Positions 9,740 to 18,917 of a DNA stretch of 64,000 nt are shown one piece after another. How positions within the stretch are numbered: position 1 is the stretch's first letter; every line of letters begins with the position of its first letter. A model generated the notes under the pieces. It was not told the DNA's origin. It made no database searches and saw only the letters and a program-made list of their open reading frames with translations. A program made the position numbers and the translations under genes. Origin of the DNA: Streptomyces sp. NBC_01551 (GTDB lineage Bacteria; Actinomycetota; Actinomycetes; Streptomycetales; Streptomycetaceae); contig NZ_JAPEPX010000001.1 of the NCBI RefSeq assembly GCF_026339935.1, positions 3,176,001 to 3,240,000 on the forward strand, in the 5' to 3' direction.

Positions 9740-10645
9740 ATGGACCTGGCCCTGCTGCGCACCTTCGTCGCCGTGCACCGGGCAGGCTCGTTCACCCGGG
9801 CCGCGGCGCTGCTCGGGCTGTCCCAGCCCGCCGTCACCTCGCAGATCCGCACCCTCGAACGTCAGATGGGCCGGCCCCTGTTCCACCGCCGGGCGCGCGG
9901 CGTCACCCCCACCGCCGTCGGTGACGAGCTCGCCCACAAGGCCGCCCCCCACCTCGACGCGCTGCTGCGCATCACCGAGACCGAGCGGGAGGCCGTGGGC
10001 GCGCCCCGGACCCTCCACATCGCCGGACCCCCCGAGTTCCTGTCCCTGCGCGTGCTCCCCGCCCTCGCGCCCCTCGTAGGCCAGGGCCACACCCTGCGCA
10101 CCGCCCTGCGGGCCGGATCCGAGGAGCTGCTCGACGCACTCGCCGCCGGCCACCACGACCTCATCGTCACCACCGCCCGCCCGCGCCCCGCGCTCTTCAC
10201 CGCCACCGCCCTGTGCGACGAGGAGCACGTCCTGGTCGCCGCTCCCTACTGGGCCGCCCTCGTCGACCCCGACCGGCTGCGCGACACCGGTCCGACCGCC
10301 CTCGACGGCATCCCGCTCGTGGAGGTCCACGAAACGCTGCCGCTGGTCACCCGCTACTGGGCCGCCGTCTTCGACAGCCGGCCCGATACCCGGCCCGACG
10401 CCGCCACCGTCGTCGCCCCCGACCTGCGCGCCGTACTGGAATGCGTCCGGGCCGGCGCCGGACTCGCCGTCCTGCCCCGCTACCTGTGCCAGGACGCGCT
10501 GGGCCGCGGGGAGATCGTCGCCCTGCTGGAGCCGGCCGTACCGCCGCTGCGCACCTGGTTCCTCGTCGCGCGCGCCGGGAGTCTGGCCCTCGCCCACGTC
10601 TCCCGCGCCCACGACCGGCTGCTGCGCGCCGCCGCGCGCTGGTGA
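9740..10645 (+). CDS. LysR-family transcriptional regulator
   Basis: 301 residues. The N-terminal winged helix-turn-helix (LLRTFVAVHRAGSFTRAAALLGLSQPAVTSQIR) is classic LysR, followed by a substrate-binding domain of about 210 residues. The ATG at 9740 follows GAGAGGGG by a few nt. No divergently transcribed partner lies upstream, so its target is not obvious; the neighbours are a PLP enzyme upstream and a Nudix gene downstream on the same strand. An AT-rich stretch at about 9695-9720 is unusual for this genome and may hold the promoter and autoregulatory site. Confidence 0.93.
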   Translation: MDLALLRTFVAVHRAGSFTRAAALLGLSQPAVTSQIRTLERQMGRPLFHRRARGVTPTAVGDELAHKAAPHLDALLRITETEREAVGAPRTLHIAGPPEFLSLRVLPALAPLVGQGHTLRTALRAGSEELLDALAAGHHDLIVTTARPRPALFTATALCDEEHVLVAAPYWAALVDPDRLRDTGPTALDGIPLVEVHETLPLVTRYWAAVFDSRPDTRPDAATVVAPDLRAVLECVRAGAGLAVLPRYLCQDALGRGEIVALLEPAVPPLRTWFLVARAGSLALAHVSRAHDRLLRAAARW

Positions 10646-10704
10646 GCCCCCGGTTGTGCGGCCCGGCGCGTTTCAGAAGCGGAGTACTGGGCCACTCTTC
10701 TCCC

Positions 10705-11184
10705 ATGACCGAACGTCCCGTGGTCAAACGCACCGCCCGCGCGATCCTGCTCGACGGTGACGACCTGATCCTCATCAAGCGCACCAAGCCCGGCGTCGAT
10801 CCCTACTGGCTCACCCCCGGCGGGGGAGTGGAGGCCTCGGACGCCACCGTCATCGACGCCCTCCACCGGGAGGTCCACGAAGAACTCGGCGCGAAGATCA
10901 CCGATGTGGTGCCGTGCTTCGTCGACACGGTCGAGCACATCGCCGCCGGCGGGGTGACCGGCGTGAAGGTGCAGCACTTCTTCGTCTGCCACCTCGAATC
11001 GATGGACCCCAGCCAACGGCACGGACCCGAGATCGACGAGCCCGAAGGGGAGTACGAGATCGTCCGGGTGCCCTTCAGCCGGGTCGGCATCGCCGCCGTC
11101 CATCTCGTCCCGCTGTCCCTGCGCCACTACCTCGACGGCAACATCGAGGGCGTACGCGCCATGCACGCCCCCGACCTGGGCTGA
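10705..11184 (+). CDS. Nudix hydrolase
   Basis: 159 residues with a Nudix fold hydrolysing nucleoside diphosphate-linked compounds. The helix REVHEELG carries the catalytic RExxEE part of the Nudix box. The upstream part reads GGGVEASDATVIDAL; the conserved glutamate eight residues before the Arg is an Ala here, with a Glu four residues earlier, so the box is slightly degenerate. The substrate is unknown. The ATG at 10705 lies 59 nt after the LysR gene without a clear ribosome binding site. It converges on the flavohemoprotein gene with a shared terminator. Confidence 0.88.
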   Translation: MTERPVVKRTARAILLDGDDLILIKRTKPGVDPYWLTPGGGVEASDATVIDALHREVHEELGAKITDVVPCFVDTVEHIAAGGVTGVKVQHFFVCHLESMDPSQRHGPEIDEPEGEYEIVRVPFSRVGIAAVHLVPLSLRHYLDGNIEGVRAMHAPDLG

Positions 11185-11207
11185 TCCCTGTCCCGACCCG
11201 GGTACGT

Positions 11208-11236
11208 CTGAGGCCGGCGGGGGCCGCCGGCCTCAG
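11208..11236. terminator. Bidirectional terminator, Nudix / flavohemoprotein
   Basis: A perfect 13-bp GC-rich inverted repeat (11208-11220 and 11224-11236) with a 3-nt loop lies between two convergent genes and overlaps the flavohemoprotein stop codon. Confidence 0.8.
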
Positions 11237-12420
11237 CCCGCGATGCCCGCCAGCTCCTCCACGGCGTCGTGCCGGATCCGGTCCCCGGGGATCCCGATCC
11301 GCTTGAGGGCGTCCACACCGCTGCGGATCATCGCCGCAGGCCCAGAGATGAACGCGTCGTACGAGCTCCACGGCCCGTGCTCCCCGACCGCGTGCGGCAG
11401 CTGGCCGGCCAGCCCCCCGCCGATCACCGGCCGCACCGACAGCCACGGGTGCGAGCGCTGCAACCCCAGCAGGGTGTCCTTGTCGTACAGGTCGTTGTCA
11501 CTGCGCGCTCCGACGAACACCTCCACCGGGCGCCGTTCGCCGTGCTCGGCGACGTCCTCGATCAGGGCCTTGATCGGGGCGATGCCGGTTCCGCCCCCCA
11601 GGCAGAGCATTCCGTTGTCGGTGCTGTGGTCCACGACCATCGATCCGGCCGGCGGTCCCAGGCGCAGCACGTCGCCCGGCTGGGCGTGGCGCACCAGGGC
11701 GTTGGAGACCCAGCCCGCCGGTACCGCCTTGACGTGGAAGGACAGCAGCCCGTCGGCGCGCGGCGCCGACGCGAAGGAGTAGTGCCGCCACACGCGCGGC
11801 CACCACGGGGTCTCCAGGCTCGTGTACTGGCCCGCGAGAAAGCTGTACGGCTGGTCCGGGCGCACCGTCAGCACGGCGATGTCCGGGGTGCGCAGATCGT
11901 GGGAGACCACCTCCGCGTGCCACCAGGCCGGGGCCTTCAGCTCGTCCTCCGCGGCGGCATCGATCATGATCTGGGAGATCGCGGTGTACGCGCGGACCCA
12001 CGCGGCCTGGGTCTCCGGCCCCCAGGTCAGCTCCGAGTACCGCGCCAGCGCTCCGATCAGCGCCTCGCCGACCGCCGGATAGTGACCCGCCATGGTGCCG
12101 TACTTGCGGTGGCCGGTGCCCAGCCTGCGCAGATAGGGGATGAGCACGTCCGGGTCGTCGATGTGCTCGGCGGCCGTGAGGAGGGCCTTCAGCAGCCGGT
12201 CGCGCTGCACGTCCATGGCCGCGGGAAACATGCCGCGCACTTCCGGGTGCCCACTGAACACCAGGGCGTAGAAGTACGAGGTCACCTTGTCTGCGACGGG
12301 TCCGATCTCCGCCAGGGTCCGGCGGATGAGCAAGGCATCCGGGGAAGGCTCGATCTCACCGCCCCGGGAAGGTATCCGGCCCGTCCTCGGTCTTGCCGAT
12401 CTGGTGGGCGCAGCGTCCAT
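11233..12420 (-). CDS. Flavohemoprotein (globin-FAD-NAD reductase)
   Basis: About 395 residues. The N-terminal globin domain has the proximal-His region GTGHRKYGTMAGHYPAVG (His104), as in bacterial flavohemoglobins. The FAD domain has RHYSFASAP and the NAD(P)H domain GGGTGIAPIKALI. The expected activity is nitric oxide dioxygenation to nitrate, or a related oxygen/NO role, in the cytoplasm. The frame stays open upstream to 12639 but the extension is Arg-rich. I start at the ATG at 12420, with AGCGAGG 6 nt upstream; an ATG at 12441 is an alternative. I could not find a convincing NsrR site upstream. Confidence 0.9.
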   Translation of the reverse strand: MDAAPTRSARPRTGRIPSRGGEIEPSPDALLIRRTLAEIGPVADKVTSYFYALVFSGHPEVRGMFPAAMDVQRDRLLKALLTAAEHIDDPDVLIPYLRRLGTGHRKYGTMAGHYPAVGEALIGALARYSELTWGPETQAAWVRAYTAISQIMIDAAAEDELKAPAWWHAEVVSHDLRTPDIAVLTVRPDQPYSFLAGQYTSLETPWWPRVWRHYSFASAPRADGLLSFHVKAVPAGWVSNALVRHAQPGDVLRLGPPAGSMVVDHSTDNGMLCLGGGTGIAPIKALIEDVAEHGERRPVEVFVGARSDNDLYDKDTLLGLQRSHPWLSVRPVIGGGLAGQLPHAVGEHGPWSSYDAFISGPAAMIRSGVDALKRIGIPGDRIRHDAVEELAGIAG

Positions 12421-12562
12421 GCGGTGCCTCGCTTCGAGCATCTCGGTCGGGTCTGCACGCGCCACGGCCTCGTATCCGTGGTTCCGGATTTCACAGCGTG
12501 CCAGCCGACCGAGAGGCCTGCGGGGGAATGCGGAAATTCCGCGTTTCGAACCTCCTTTCCTC

Positions 12563-13213
12563 TTAAGATGTCTCAACTTCCGGGCGCGCCAACCCCAGGA
12601 GCTGGTATGCCTCCCGAAGGTCCCGCCCCTCATAGACATACGTCGCGCGCTCCGCCAGATACGGCCGCGCGTTGACCGCCACCGACTTCGGCACCGCTTC
12701 GAAGAGCACCGAGTCGGTCAGGGAATCCCCGTACGCGACGCAGTCGGCCCGGGTCACCCCGAACCGCGCGCAGAGCCGGTCCGCCACGTCGACCTTGCCC
12801 TCGGGCGTCAGGATCCCCGCCACGTCCAGCGGGCCGGTGAACGGCACCGTCGGGTAGACCGACCCATGGGCGGCGTGCGCTCCCCACTCCAGGAGCAGCT
12901 CCACGAAGAACGACGGCGACAGCGAGATCACCGCGCAGTAGTCCCCGCGTGCGTGGATCTCCCGCCACACCTCGCGGATCCCCGACAGCCACGGAGCCCC
13001 CTCGAACGCCGCCCGGACATGCGCGGGCGTCAGCTCCGCCCACAGCGCGTGTGCCGCGATCGAGAACTCCTGCGGTGTGAGCTCCCGCGCCGCGAACGCG
13101 CGCTCCAGCTCGCCGATCTCGGTGCTCACGCCGAGCTGACGGGAAATCTCGACCGGCGCCGCCGAGCCGTACATCAGCGTCCCGTCGAGGTCAAAGAGGT
13201 GGAGGAGAGTCAT
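12563..13213 (-). CDS. HAD-superfamily phosphatase (SerB-like, HAD-IB)
   Basis: 216 residues with the HAD motifs in order: DLDGT (D8 nucleophile, D10), a Ser in VISLSPSF, a Lys in the LTPEGKVDVADRL region, and GDSLTD near residue 172. The arrangement matches the phosphoserine-phosphatase-like HAD-IB group. The substrate is a small phosphomonoester that cannot be identified. It lies upstream of the flavohemoprotein gene on the same strand with a 142-nt gap. Two parS sites lie in its upstream region. Confidence 0.9.
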   Translation of the reverse strand: MTLLHLFDLDGTLMYGSAAPVEISRQLGVSTEIGELERAFAARELTPQEFSIAAHALWAELTPAHVRAAFEGAPWLSGIREVWREIHARGDYCAVISLSPSFFVELLLEWGAHAAHGSVYPTVPFTGPLDVAGILTPEGKVDVADRLCARFGVTRADCVAYGDSLTDSVLFEAVPKSVAVNARPYLAERATYVYEGRDLREAYQLLGLARPEVETS

Positions 13214-13280
13214 AACAGTGGAGGCTAACCCGTGCCTTTATCGGAGTCACCGCCCGGTCTCGGCTGCGGGAGAAGCAGCG

Positions 13281-13296
13281 TGTTTCACGTGAAACA
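13281..13296. other. parS site 2
   Basis: A perfect TGTTTCACGTGAAACA in the divergent interval between the HAD and GNAT genes, 63 bp from site 3. Confidence 0.95.
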
Positions 13297-13343
13297 TCGA
13301 GCCCTTACGAACCATTTCGAGCCTTTCCAGGGAGGCGGGTGGA

Positions 13344-13359
13344 TGATTCACGTGAAACA
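13344..13359. other. parS site 3 (one mismatch)
   Basis: TGATTCACGTGAAACA differs from the parS consensus only at position 3, so one half-site is weakened. It lies 53 bp upstream of the likely GNAT start. Confidence 0.85.
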
Positions 13360-13411
13360 TCCACCGCCAAATCCTCTGGACGGCCCCCGACCAATGATCC
13401 ACTCTGGGGCC

Positions 13412-14305
13412 GTGACACCACCACACCTCACCGACCTGCCGATCCGCGCGCTGACGCCGGAGGACCTCCGCCACTGCGCCGACCTGTCCCAAGACCGCGG
13501 CTGGCCCCGCGAGGAGCACAAGTGGGGACTGCTCATCGCCGCCGGTGACGGGTACGGCATCGACGCCCCCGACGGCCAAGGCCTCGCGGCAGCCTGCGTC
13601 GTCACCCGGTACGGGCACGACCACACCGCGCCGGACCTCGCCGCCATCGGCATGGTTCTCGTCGCCGACCGCTACGCCCGCCAAGGCCTCGGGCGCCGCC
13701 TGATGACCCATGTCTGTGACGACGTCCTCAAGGGCACTCCGCTGACCCTGCACGCCACCCCGTACGGCCGACCCCTGTACGAGGAACTCGGGTTCGACAC
13801 CACGGGCCGGGCCGAAATGCTCCAAGGCGCGTTCAGCCCCGATCCCGCGACCACCGGCCCCGCGCGGGATGCCGTCCAGGTCCGGTCGGCCACCGCCGAA
13901 GACCTCCCCCGGATCCTGCGCCTGGACGCCGAGGTCTTCGGCTCCGACCGGACCCACATGATCACGCGGCTCCCCGCCTTCGCGGACCGGCTCGTCGTCG
14001 CGGAAGACCCGGCCGGTGACCTCATCGGCTACGCCGCCCTCTGGCCCAACATGGAGACCCATGTCCTCGGCCCGCTGATCGCCCGCGACACCGCCGGCGC
14101 CCGGGCACTGGTCACGGCCCTCGCCACCACCACCGAACGGCCGCTGCGGACCGACGTCGACGTACGCCACGAGGAGCTCCTCGGCTGGCTCAAGGACCGC
14201 GGCCTCGGCTCCGTCGCCTTCAACGCCGTGATGACCCGTGGCATCCCCGGCCTGCCGGGCGACTGGACCCGTCGCTGGGCACCGATCACCGTGGCAGCCG
14301 GCTGA
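13412..14305 (+). CDS. GNAT N-acetyltransferase, two-domain
   Basis: About 297 residues. The N-terminal GNAT domain shows IGMVLVADRYARQGLGRRLM with the Q/RxxGxG/A acetyl-CoA loop (RQGLGR). A second, more diverged GNAT-like half follows (VRSATAEDLPRILRLDAEVFG onwards). The acceptor substrate is unknown. The frame runs upstream through two parS sites, but that extension (including FHVKH) is just translated parS. I start at the GTG at 13412, preceded by GGGGCC; an ATG at 13394 is possible. It forms a run with the next GNAT gene, 17 nt downstream. Confidence 0.85.
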   Translation: MTPPHLTDLPIRALTPEDLRHCADLSQDRGWPREEHKWGLLIAAGDGYGIDAPDGQGLAAACVVTRYGHDHTAPDLAAIGMVLVADRYARQGLGRRLMTHVCDDVLKGTPLTLHATPYGRPLYEELGFDTTGRAEMLQGAFSPDPATTGPARDAVQVRSATAEDLPRILRLDAEVFGSDRTHMITRLPAFADRLVVAEDPAGDLIGYAALWPNMETHVLGPLIARDTAGARALVTALATTTERPLRTDVDVRHEELLGWLKDRGLGSVAFNAVMTRGIPGLPGDWTRRWAPITVAAG

Positions 14306-14322
14306 GAAAGGACATCCCCGCC

Positions 14323-14784
14323 ATGACCGACACCCCCGAACTGCTCATCCGACCGGCCACCGAGGACGACCTGCCGGCCATCGTCGCCATGCTCGCCGAC
14401 GACCCCCTCGGCGCCACCCGCGAATCCCCGGACGACCTCACCCCGTACCTGGCGGCGCTGAAGCAGCTGGCGGAAGACCCCCATCAGCACGTGGTCGTCG
14501 CCGTCCGCGCGGACCGGGTCGTGGGCACCCTCCAGCTCACCATCGTCCGCGGGCTGTCGCGCAAGGGAGCCACCCGCGCCATCATCGAAGGCGTCCGCGT
14601 CCACGCCGACGAACGCGGCAGCGGCCTCGGTACCCGGTTCATCGAATGGGCCATCGACCGGTCCCGCCGCGAGAACTGCCAACTCGTACAGCTCACCTCG
14701 GACGCGACCCGGACCGACGCCCACCGCTTCTACGAGCGGCTCGGGTTCACCGCCTCCCACGTCGGCTTCAAACTGCAGCTCTGA
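14323..14784 (+). CDS. GNAT N-acetyltransferase
   Basis: 153 residues in a single GNAT domain. The acetyl-CoA loop is in VHADERGSGLGTRFIEWAI, and the C-terminal DAHRFYERLGFTASHVGFKLQL is typical of small-molecule acetyltransferases. The acceptor is unknown. AAAGGA lies 12 nt upstream of the ATG. It is in a rightward run with the previous GNAT gene and the winged-helix gene. Confidence 0.9.
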   Translation: MTDTPELLIRPATEDDLPAIVAMLADDPLGATRESPDDLTPYLAALKQLAEDPHQHVVVAVRADRVVGTLQLTIVRGLSRKGATRAIIEGVRVHADERGSGLGTRFIEWAIDRSRRENCQLVQLTSDATRTDAHRFYERLGFTASHVGFKLQL

Positions 14785-14838
14785 CAGGTGCCCCGGCAGG
14801 CCGGGCCGCCGGCAGCGGCCCGGCCTACGATCCGGAGG

Positions 14839-16014
14839 ATGAGCCCCAGCCTCCCCCTCGTCACCACCGCCGAGCGCCGCCACCGGCTCGGACGTCGACA
14901 CCGCCTGGCTCCCTCCGCCCGCGCCACCACCGTGGCCCGGGCGGCGGACGCCGTCGTCGCCCTGCACGCCACCGACGCGGCGACGGTCTACCTCTCCGCC
15001 CGCGCCCGCCTCACCGAAGGCAGCCCGGCCACCATCGAGCAGGCGTTCTACAAGGACGTCAGCGTCGTCCGACTGCTCAGCATGCGCAACACGCTCTTCG
15101 CCGTCTCCGCCGAACTCGCCCCCTACGTGGACGCGTCCACCGCCCGGGGCATCGCCGCCAAGGAACGCCGGGCGTTCCTCAAGCACCTCGACGAGGACGG
15201 CCAGAGCCTCGACGCCGACTGGCTCGCCCGGGCAGAAGCCGCCGCGCTCGCGGCCCTCGACCTCCAAGGCGCCTCCACCGGCAGCCAGATCTCCGCCGCC
15301 GTACCCGCCCTGCGCCAGAAGATCACCATCGGCCGGGGCAAGAAGTACGAGACCGAGACCGGCGTCGCCACGCGCGTCATCCGCCTCCTCGCCGCCGACG
15401 GCAGGATCCGCCGCGACCGGCCCCGCGGCTCGTGGACCTCCAGCCAGTTCCGGTGGGTCCACACCCAGCCCCGGCCCGCCCTGCCCGCTGCCGAGGCCCG
15501 CGCCGAGATCGCCCGCCGCTGGCTGCACGCCTACGGTCCGGCCACCGAGGCCGACCTCGCATGGTGGACCGGCTGGACCCTCACCGACGTCCGCAAGGCC
15601 CTCGCCGCCGTCGGCCCCGACCAGGTCCGCCTCGACAACGGCAGCACCGCGCTCGTCGGCCCCGGCGACACTGGGCCCGAACCCGCCCCGGAACCCTGGG
15701 CCGCCCTCCTGCCCGGCCTCGACCCCAGCGGCATGGGCTGGGCCGACCGCTCCTTCCACCTCGACCCCGCCTACCGGCCCGCCCTCTTCGACTACGCGGG
15801 CAACATCGGCCCCACCGTGTGGTGGAACGGCGAGATCGTCGGCGGCTGGGCGCAGCGCCCCGACGGCGAGATCGTCTGGCGCCTGCTCGGGGCCGCCGGG
15901 CGGGCCGCCGAGACGGCCATCAGCGCCGAGGCCGCCCGGCTCGCCCAGTGGGTGGGCGACGCCCGCGTCACCCCACGCTTCCGTACCCCGCTCGAACGCG
16001 AACTCGTCGTCTGA
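14839..16014 (+). CDS. Winged helix DNA-binding domain protein (YcaQ/AlkX-like, HTH_42)
   Basis: 391 residues resembling the winged-helix DNA-binding domain family that includes YcaQ/AZL-type DNA glycosylases. Visible cues are RHRL near the N-terminus, VVALHATDAATVYLSARAR, MRNTLFAVSAE, and the central WWTGWTLTDVRKAL. Members of the glycosylase branch unhook crosslinks or alkylated bases; whether this protein is catalytic is uncertain, as I cannot see a clear QxQ/QxD catalytic motif. The ATG at 14839 is directly preceded by GGAGG and a TACGAT -10-like box 7 nt further up, so the transcript may be leaderless. Confidence 0.78.
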   Translation: MSPSLPLVTTAERRHRLGRRHRLAPSARATTVARAADAVVALHATDAATVYLSARARLTEGSPATIEQAFYKDVSVVRLLSMRNTLFAVSAELAPYVDASTARGIAAKERRAFLKHLDEDGQSLDADWLARAEAAALAALDLQGASTGSQISAAVPALRQKITIGRGKKYETETGVATRVIRLLAADGRIRRDRPRGSWTSSQFRWVHTQPRPALPAAEARAEIARRWLHAYGPATEADLAWWTGWTLTDVRKALAAVGPDQVRLDNGSTALVGPGDTGPEPAPEPWAALLPGLDPSGMGWADRSFHLDPAYRPALFDYAGNIGPTVWWNGEIVGGWAQRPDGEIVWRLLGAAGRAAETAISAEAARLAQWVGDARVTPRFRTPLERELVV

Positions 16015-16040
16015 ACGCTCCGGGACGGACCGGCGGAGGC

Positions 16041-17426
16041 CTAGCCGATGCCCCGCCAGCCCTGCGGGTCGACTCCGCCGGGCACCGGGGCCTGGGCGTC
16101 GTACGGCTCCCGGGTGAAGACGAACGAGCCCAGATCGAGGTGGCTCACCGAACCGTCCTGCCGGCGCACGGCCCGCAGCGCCTCCCCCGCGTAGTAGCCG
16201 GACAGCCCCGTCCAGGTGCCGTCCGGCTCCGCACGGAACCGGGCGGCCCGGCCCGCCGCGCCCACCGGGCGCAGTTCCAGCAGTCCGTCCGCCGACAGCG
16301 TCACCACCTGCGCCGACGTACCCCAGTACCAGGGGCCGCACAGCTCCAGCGCCACCGGATCCGCCTCCCGGAAGGGCCGCCACGGCTCCGGGAACCGCGG
16401 CTCCGCGTCCGCGACGATCGCCACCAGGTCCGCGGCCAACGCCGTGGCGGGCAGTCCCGACGTGCAGTTGGCCAGCACCACCGCCGCCACGTCGTCCGCC
16501 TCGCTGAGCCACAGCCCCGCGACGAACCCCGGCAGCGAACCGCTGTGCCCCACGAGCCGGCGCCCGTCGCTGTCCATCAGCTGGACGCCGAGCCCGTAGC
16601 CGAGTTCGGCGAGGCCCGGCTCCGGCGGAGCGGCCGACGTCCGCATCTCCCGTACCGAATCCGCGTTCAGCACCCGCTCGTCACCACGCGCCAGAAACAC
16701 CGCGAAGCGCGCCAAGTCCCTGGTCGTGGACCACAGCTGACCGGCCGGAGCCATCAGCCCCAGGTCCTCCAGGGGCTCCGGCATCATCACGTCCGCCCAC
16801 GGATGCACCGCCCAGCCACCGGCGTGCGGGGCCTGCGGCGACAGGCTCGTACGGTCGAGCCCCAGCGGCTCCAGCACCTCGGCCCGCAGCACCTCGCCCC
16901 ACGGCTTCCCGCGCACGGCCTCGATGAGCGAACCCAGCAGCGTGTAGCCGGGGTTGGAGTAGTGGAACCGCCGCCCCGGCCCGTGCCGGAACGGCTCTTC
17001 CCCCAGGACGTCGGACAGTTCCGGCCGCAGCGCGGCCGCGGACCGCTCCCACCACTGGCCCGGGGTCTCCGCGGCCAACCCGCCGGTGTGGGCCAGCAAC
17101 TGGGCGACGGTCACCTCTCCGGCGCCCGTCCCCGGCAGGTGCTTCTCCAGCGGATCCCCGAGCGCCAGCAGGCCCTCGTCCCGCAGCCGCATCACCAGAA
17201 CCGCCGTGAACGTCTTGCTGATCGAACCGATCCGGTACTGCACGTTCCCGTCGGGCCCGTGGCCCTCCACGGAAGTCCGGGAACCCTCCCAGACCACCTC
17301 GCCGCCACGCGCCACGGCCGCCACCACCGACGGCGCCCGCCCTTCGCTCTGCGCGACGGCGATCCGGTGCCTCAGCGCCCTCCGGGTCGCGGGCAGCAGT
17401 TCAAGATCCTCAGATACGGCATCCAT
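16041..17426 (-). CDS. Serine beta-lactamase-like hydrolase (class C / EstB type)
   Basis: 461 residues. The SxxK motif is SISK in YRIGSISKTFTA, the second motif is YSN in FHYSNPGYTLLG, and HSGSLPG takes the place of the KTG motif, as in esterases and D-aminopeptidases of this fold. No signal peptide is visible, so it is probably cytoplasmic rather than a secreted beta-lactamase. A C-terminal beta-rich domain follows from about residue 330. The start overlaps nothing, but a TAGCAT -10-like box 6 nt upstream uses the TAG stop codon of dnaB, 9 nt away. Confidence 0.9.
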   Translation of the reverse strand: MDAVSEDLELLPATRRALRHRIAVAQSEGRAPSVVAAVARGGEVVWEGSRTSVEGHGPDGNVQYRIGSISKTFTAVLVMRLRDEGLLALGDPLEKHLPGTGAGEVTVAQLLAHTGGLAAETPGQWWERSAAALRPELSDVLGEEPFRHGPGRRFHYSNPGYTLLGSLIEAVRGKPWGEVLRAEVLEPLGLDRTSLSPQAPHAGGWAVHPWADVMMPEPLEDLGLMAPAGQLWSTTRDLARFAVFLARGDERVLNADSVREMRTSAAPPEPGLAELGYGLGVQLMDSDGRRLVGHSGSLPGFVAGLWLSEADDVAAVVLANCTSGLPATALAADLVAIVADAEPRFPEPWRPFREADPVALELCGPWYWGTSAQVVTLSADGLLELRPVGAAGRAARFRAEPDGTWTGLSGYYAGEALRAVRRQDGSVSHLDLGSFVFTREPYDAQAPVPGGVDPQGWRGIG

Positions 17427-17435
17427 GAGCGGATG

Positions 17436-18917
17436 CTACGTGTTGGCCATGTCCACGAACCGTGAATAGTGGCCCTGGAAGGCCACCGTGATCGTCGCCG
17501 TGGGGCCGTTACGGTGCTTGGCCACGATCAGGTCGGCCTCGCCCGCGCGCGGTGACTCCTTCTCGTACGCGTCCTCGCGGTGCAGCAGGATCACCATGTC
17601 GGCGTCCTGCTCGATCGAACCCGACTCACGCAGGTCGGAGACCATCGGCTTCTTGTCGGTGCGCTGCTCGGGACCACGGTTCAGCTGGGACAGCGCGATC
17701 ACCGGGACCTCCAGCTCCTTCGCCAGCAGCTTGAGGTTTCGGGACATGTCCGAGACCTCCTGCTGGCGGCTCTCGGGACGGCGCGAGCCGCCCGACTGCA
17801 TCAGCTGGAGGTAGTCGATGACGACGAGCGAGAGGTCGTTGCGCTGCTTGAGCCGGCGGCACTTGGCCCGGATCTCCATCATCGACAGGTTGGGGGAGTC
17901 GTCGATGTACAGCGGGGCGGCGGACACGTCGGGCATCCGGCGGGCCAGCCGGGTCCAGTCGTCGTCCGTCATGGTGCCGGAGCGCATGTGGTGCAGCGCC
18001 ACCCGGGCCTCCGCCGACAGCAGGCGCATCGCGATCTCGTTGCGGCCCATTTCGAGGGAGAAGATGACGCTCGGCAGGTTGCTCTTGATGGAGCAGGCCC
18101 GGGCGAAGTCCAGCGCGAGCGTCGACTTGCCCATCGCGGGTCGGGCCGCGATGACGATCATCTGGCCCGGGTGCAGACCGTTGGTGAGGGAGTCGAGGTC
18201 GGTGAAGCCGGTCGGGACGCCGGACATCTGGCCGCTGCGCGAGCCGATCGCCTCGATCTCGTCGAGGGCGCCTTCCATGATGTCGCCGAGCGGCAGGTAG
18301 TCCTCGGAGGTCCGCTGCTCGGTGACGGCGTAGATCTCGGCCTGGGCGCTGTTGACGATCTCGTCGACGTCGCCGTCGGCCGCGTATCCCATCTGCGTGA
18401 TCTTCGTGCCGGCCGCGACCAGCCTGCGCAGGACCGCCCGCTCGTGGACGATCTCGGCGTAGTACTCGGCGTTCGCCGCCGTGGGCACCGACTGGACCAG
18501 GGTGTGCAGGTACGAGGCCCCGCCGACCTTGCTGATCTCGCCGCGCCGGGTCAGCTCGGCGCCGACCGTGATCGGGTCGGCCGGCTCGCCCTTGGCGTAC
18601 AGGTCGAGGATGGCCTGGTAGATCGTCTCGTGCGAGGGGCGGTAGAAGTCGTGGCCCTTGAGGACCTCGACCACGTCGGCGATCGCGTCCTTCGACAGCA
18701 GCATGCCGCCGAGGACGGACTGCTCGGCGTCGAGATCCTGCGGCGGGACGCGCTCGAAGCCGCCCCCTCCACCGTCCCAGGAGCCGCCCTCGCGGCCCCG
18801 GTCCTGCTGGTCGTCCCCGCGGCCGCGGCCTTCGCTGTTACGGCGCGGGCGGGCGGGCAGACGGTCGCCCGGACCGCTGTCGGCCCAAGGGTCGTCCATG
18901 GGCTCGGGCATACTCAC
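17436..18917 (-). CDS. dnaB: Replicative DNA helicase DnaB
   Basis: 493 residues. DnaB is the hexameric fork helicase that unwinds DNA ahead of the replisome. The N-terminal domain begins at PPQDLDAEQSVLGGMLLSKDAI, the RecA-fold domain carries Walker A GMGKST within AARPAMGKSTLALDFAR, Walker B in LSLVVIDYLQLM, and SQLNRGPEQR near the end. An unusual Gly/Asp/Arg-rich lead of about 50 residues precedes the helicase core. I start at the GTG at 18917 because GGGAGGAGG lies 8 nt upstream; the frame extends far upstream through non-coding sequence. No intein is present. Confidence 0.97.
   Translation of the reverse strand: MSMPEPMDDPWADSGPGDRLPARPRRNSEGRGRGDDQQDRGREGGSWDGGGGGFERVPPQDLDAEQSVLGGMLLSKDAIADVVEVLKGHDFYRPSHETIYQAILDLYAKGEPADPITVGAELTRRGEISKVGGASYLHTLVQSVPTAANAEYYAEIVHERAVLRRLVAAGTKITQMGYAADGDVDEIVNSAQAEIYAVTEQRTSEDYLPLGDIMEGALDEIEAIGSRSGQMSGVPTGFTDLDSLTNGLHPGQMIVIAARPAMGKSTLALDFARACSIKSNLPSVIFSLEMGRNEIAMRLLSAEARVALHHMRSGTMTDDDWTRLARRMPDVSAAPLYIDDSPNLSMMEIRAKCRRLKQRNDLSLVVIDYLQLMQSGGSRRPESRQQEVSDMSRNLKLLAKELEVPVIALSQLNRGPEQRTDKKPMVSDLRESGSIEQDADMVILLHREDAYEKESPRAGEADLIVAKHRNGPTATITVAFQGHYSRFVDMANT

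Noticed and set aside
13232..13411. N-terminal extension of the two-domain GNAT gene, including FHVKH
   Set aside because: It runs through two parS sites and has no family similarity; the GTG at 13412 gives a normal GNAT start.
16041..17426. Antibiotic-resistance beta-lactamase
   Set aside because: There is no signal peptide, the third motif is HSG instead of KTG, and the length fits cytoplasmic esterase/peptidase relatives.
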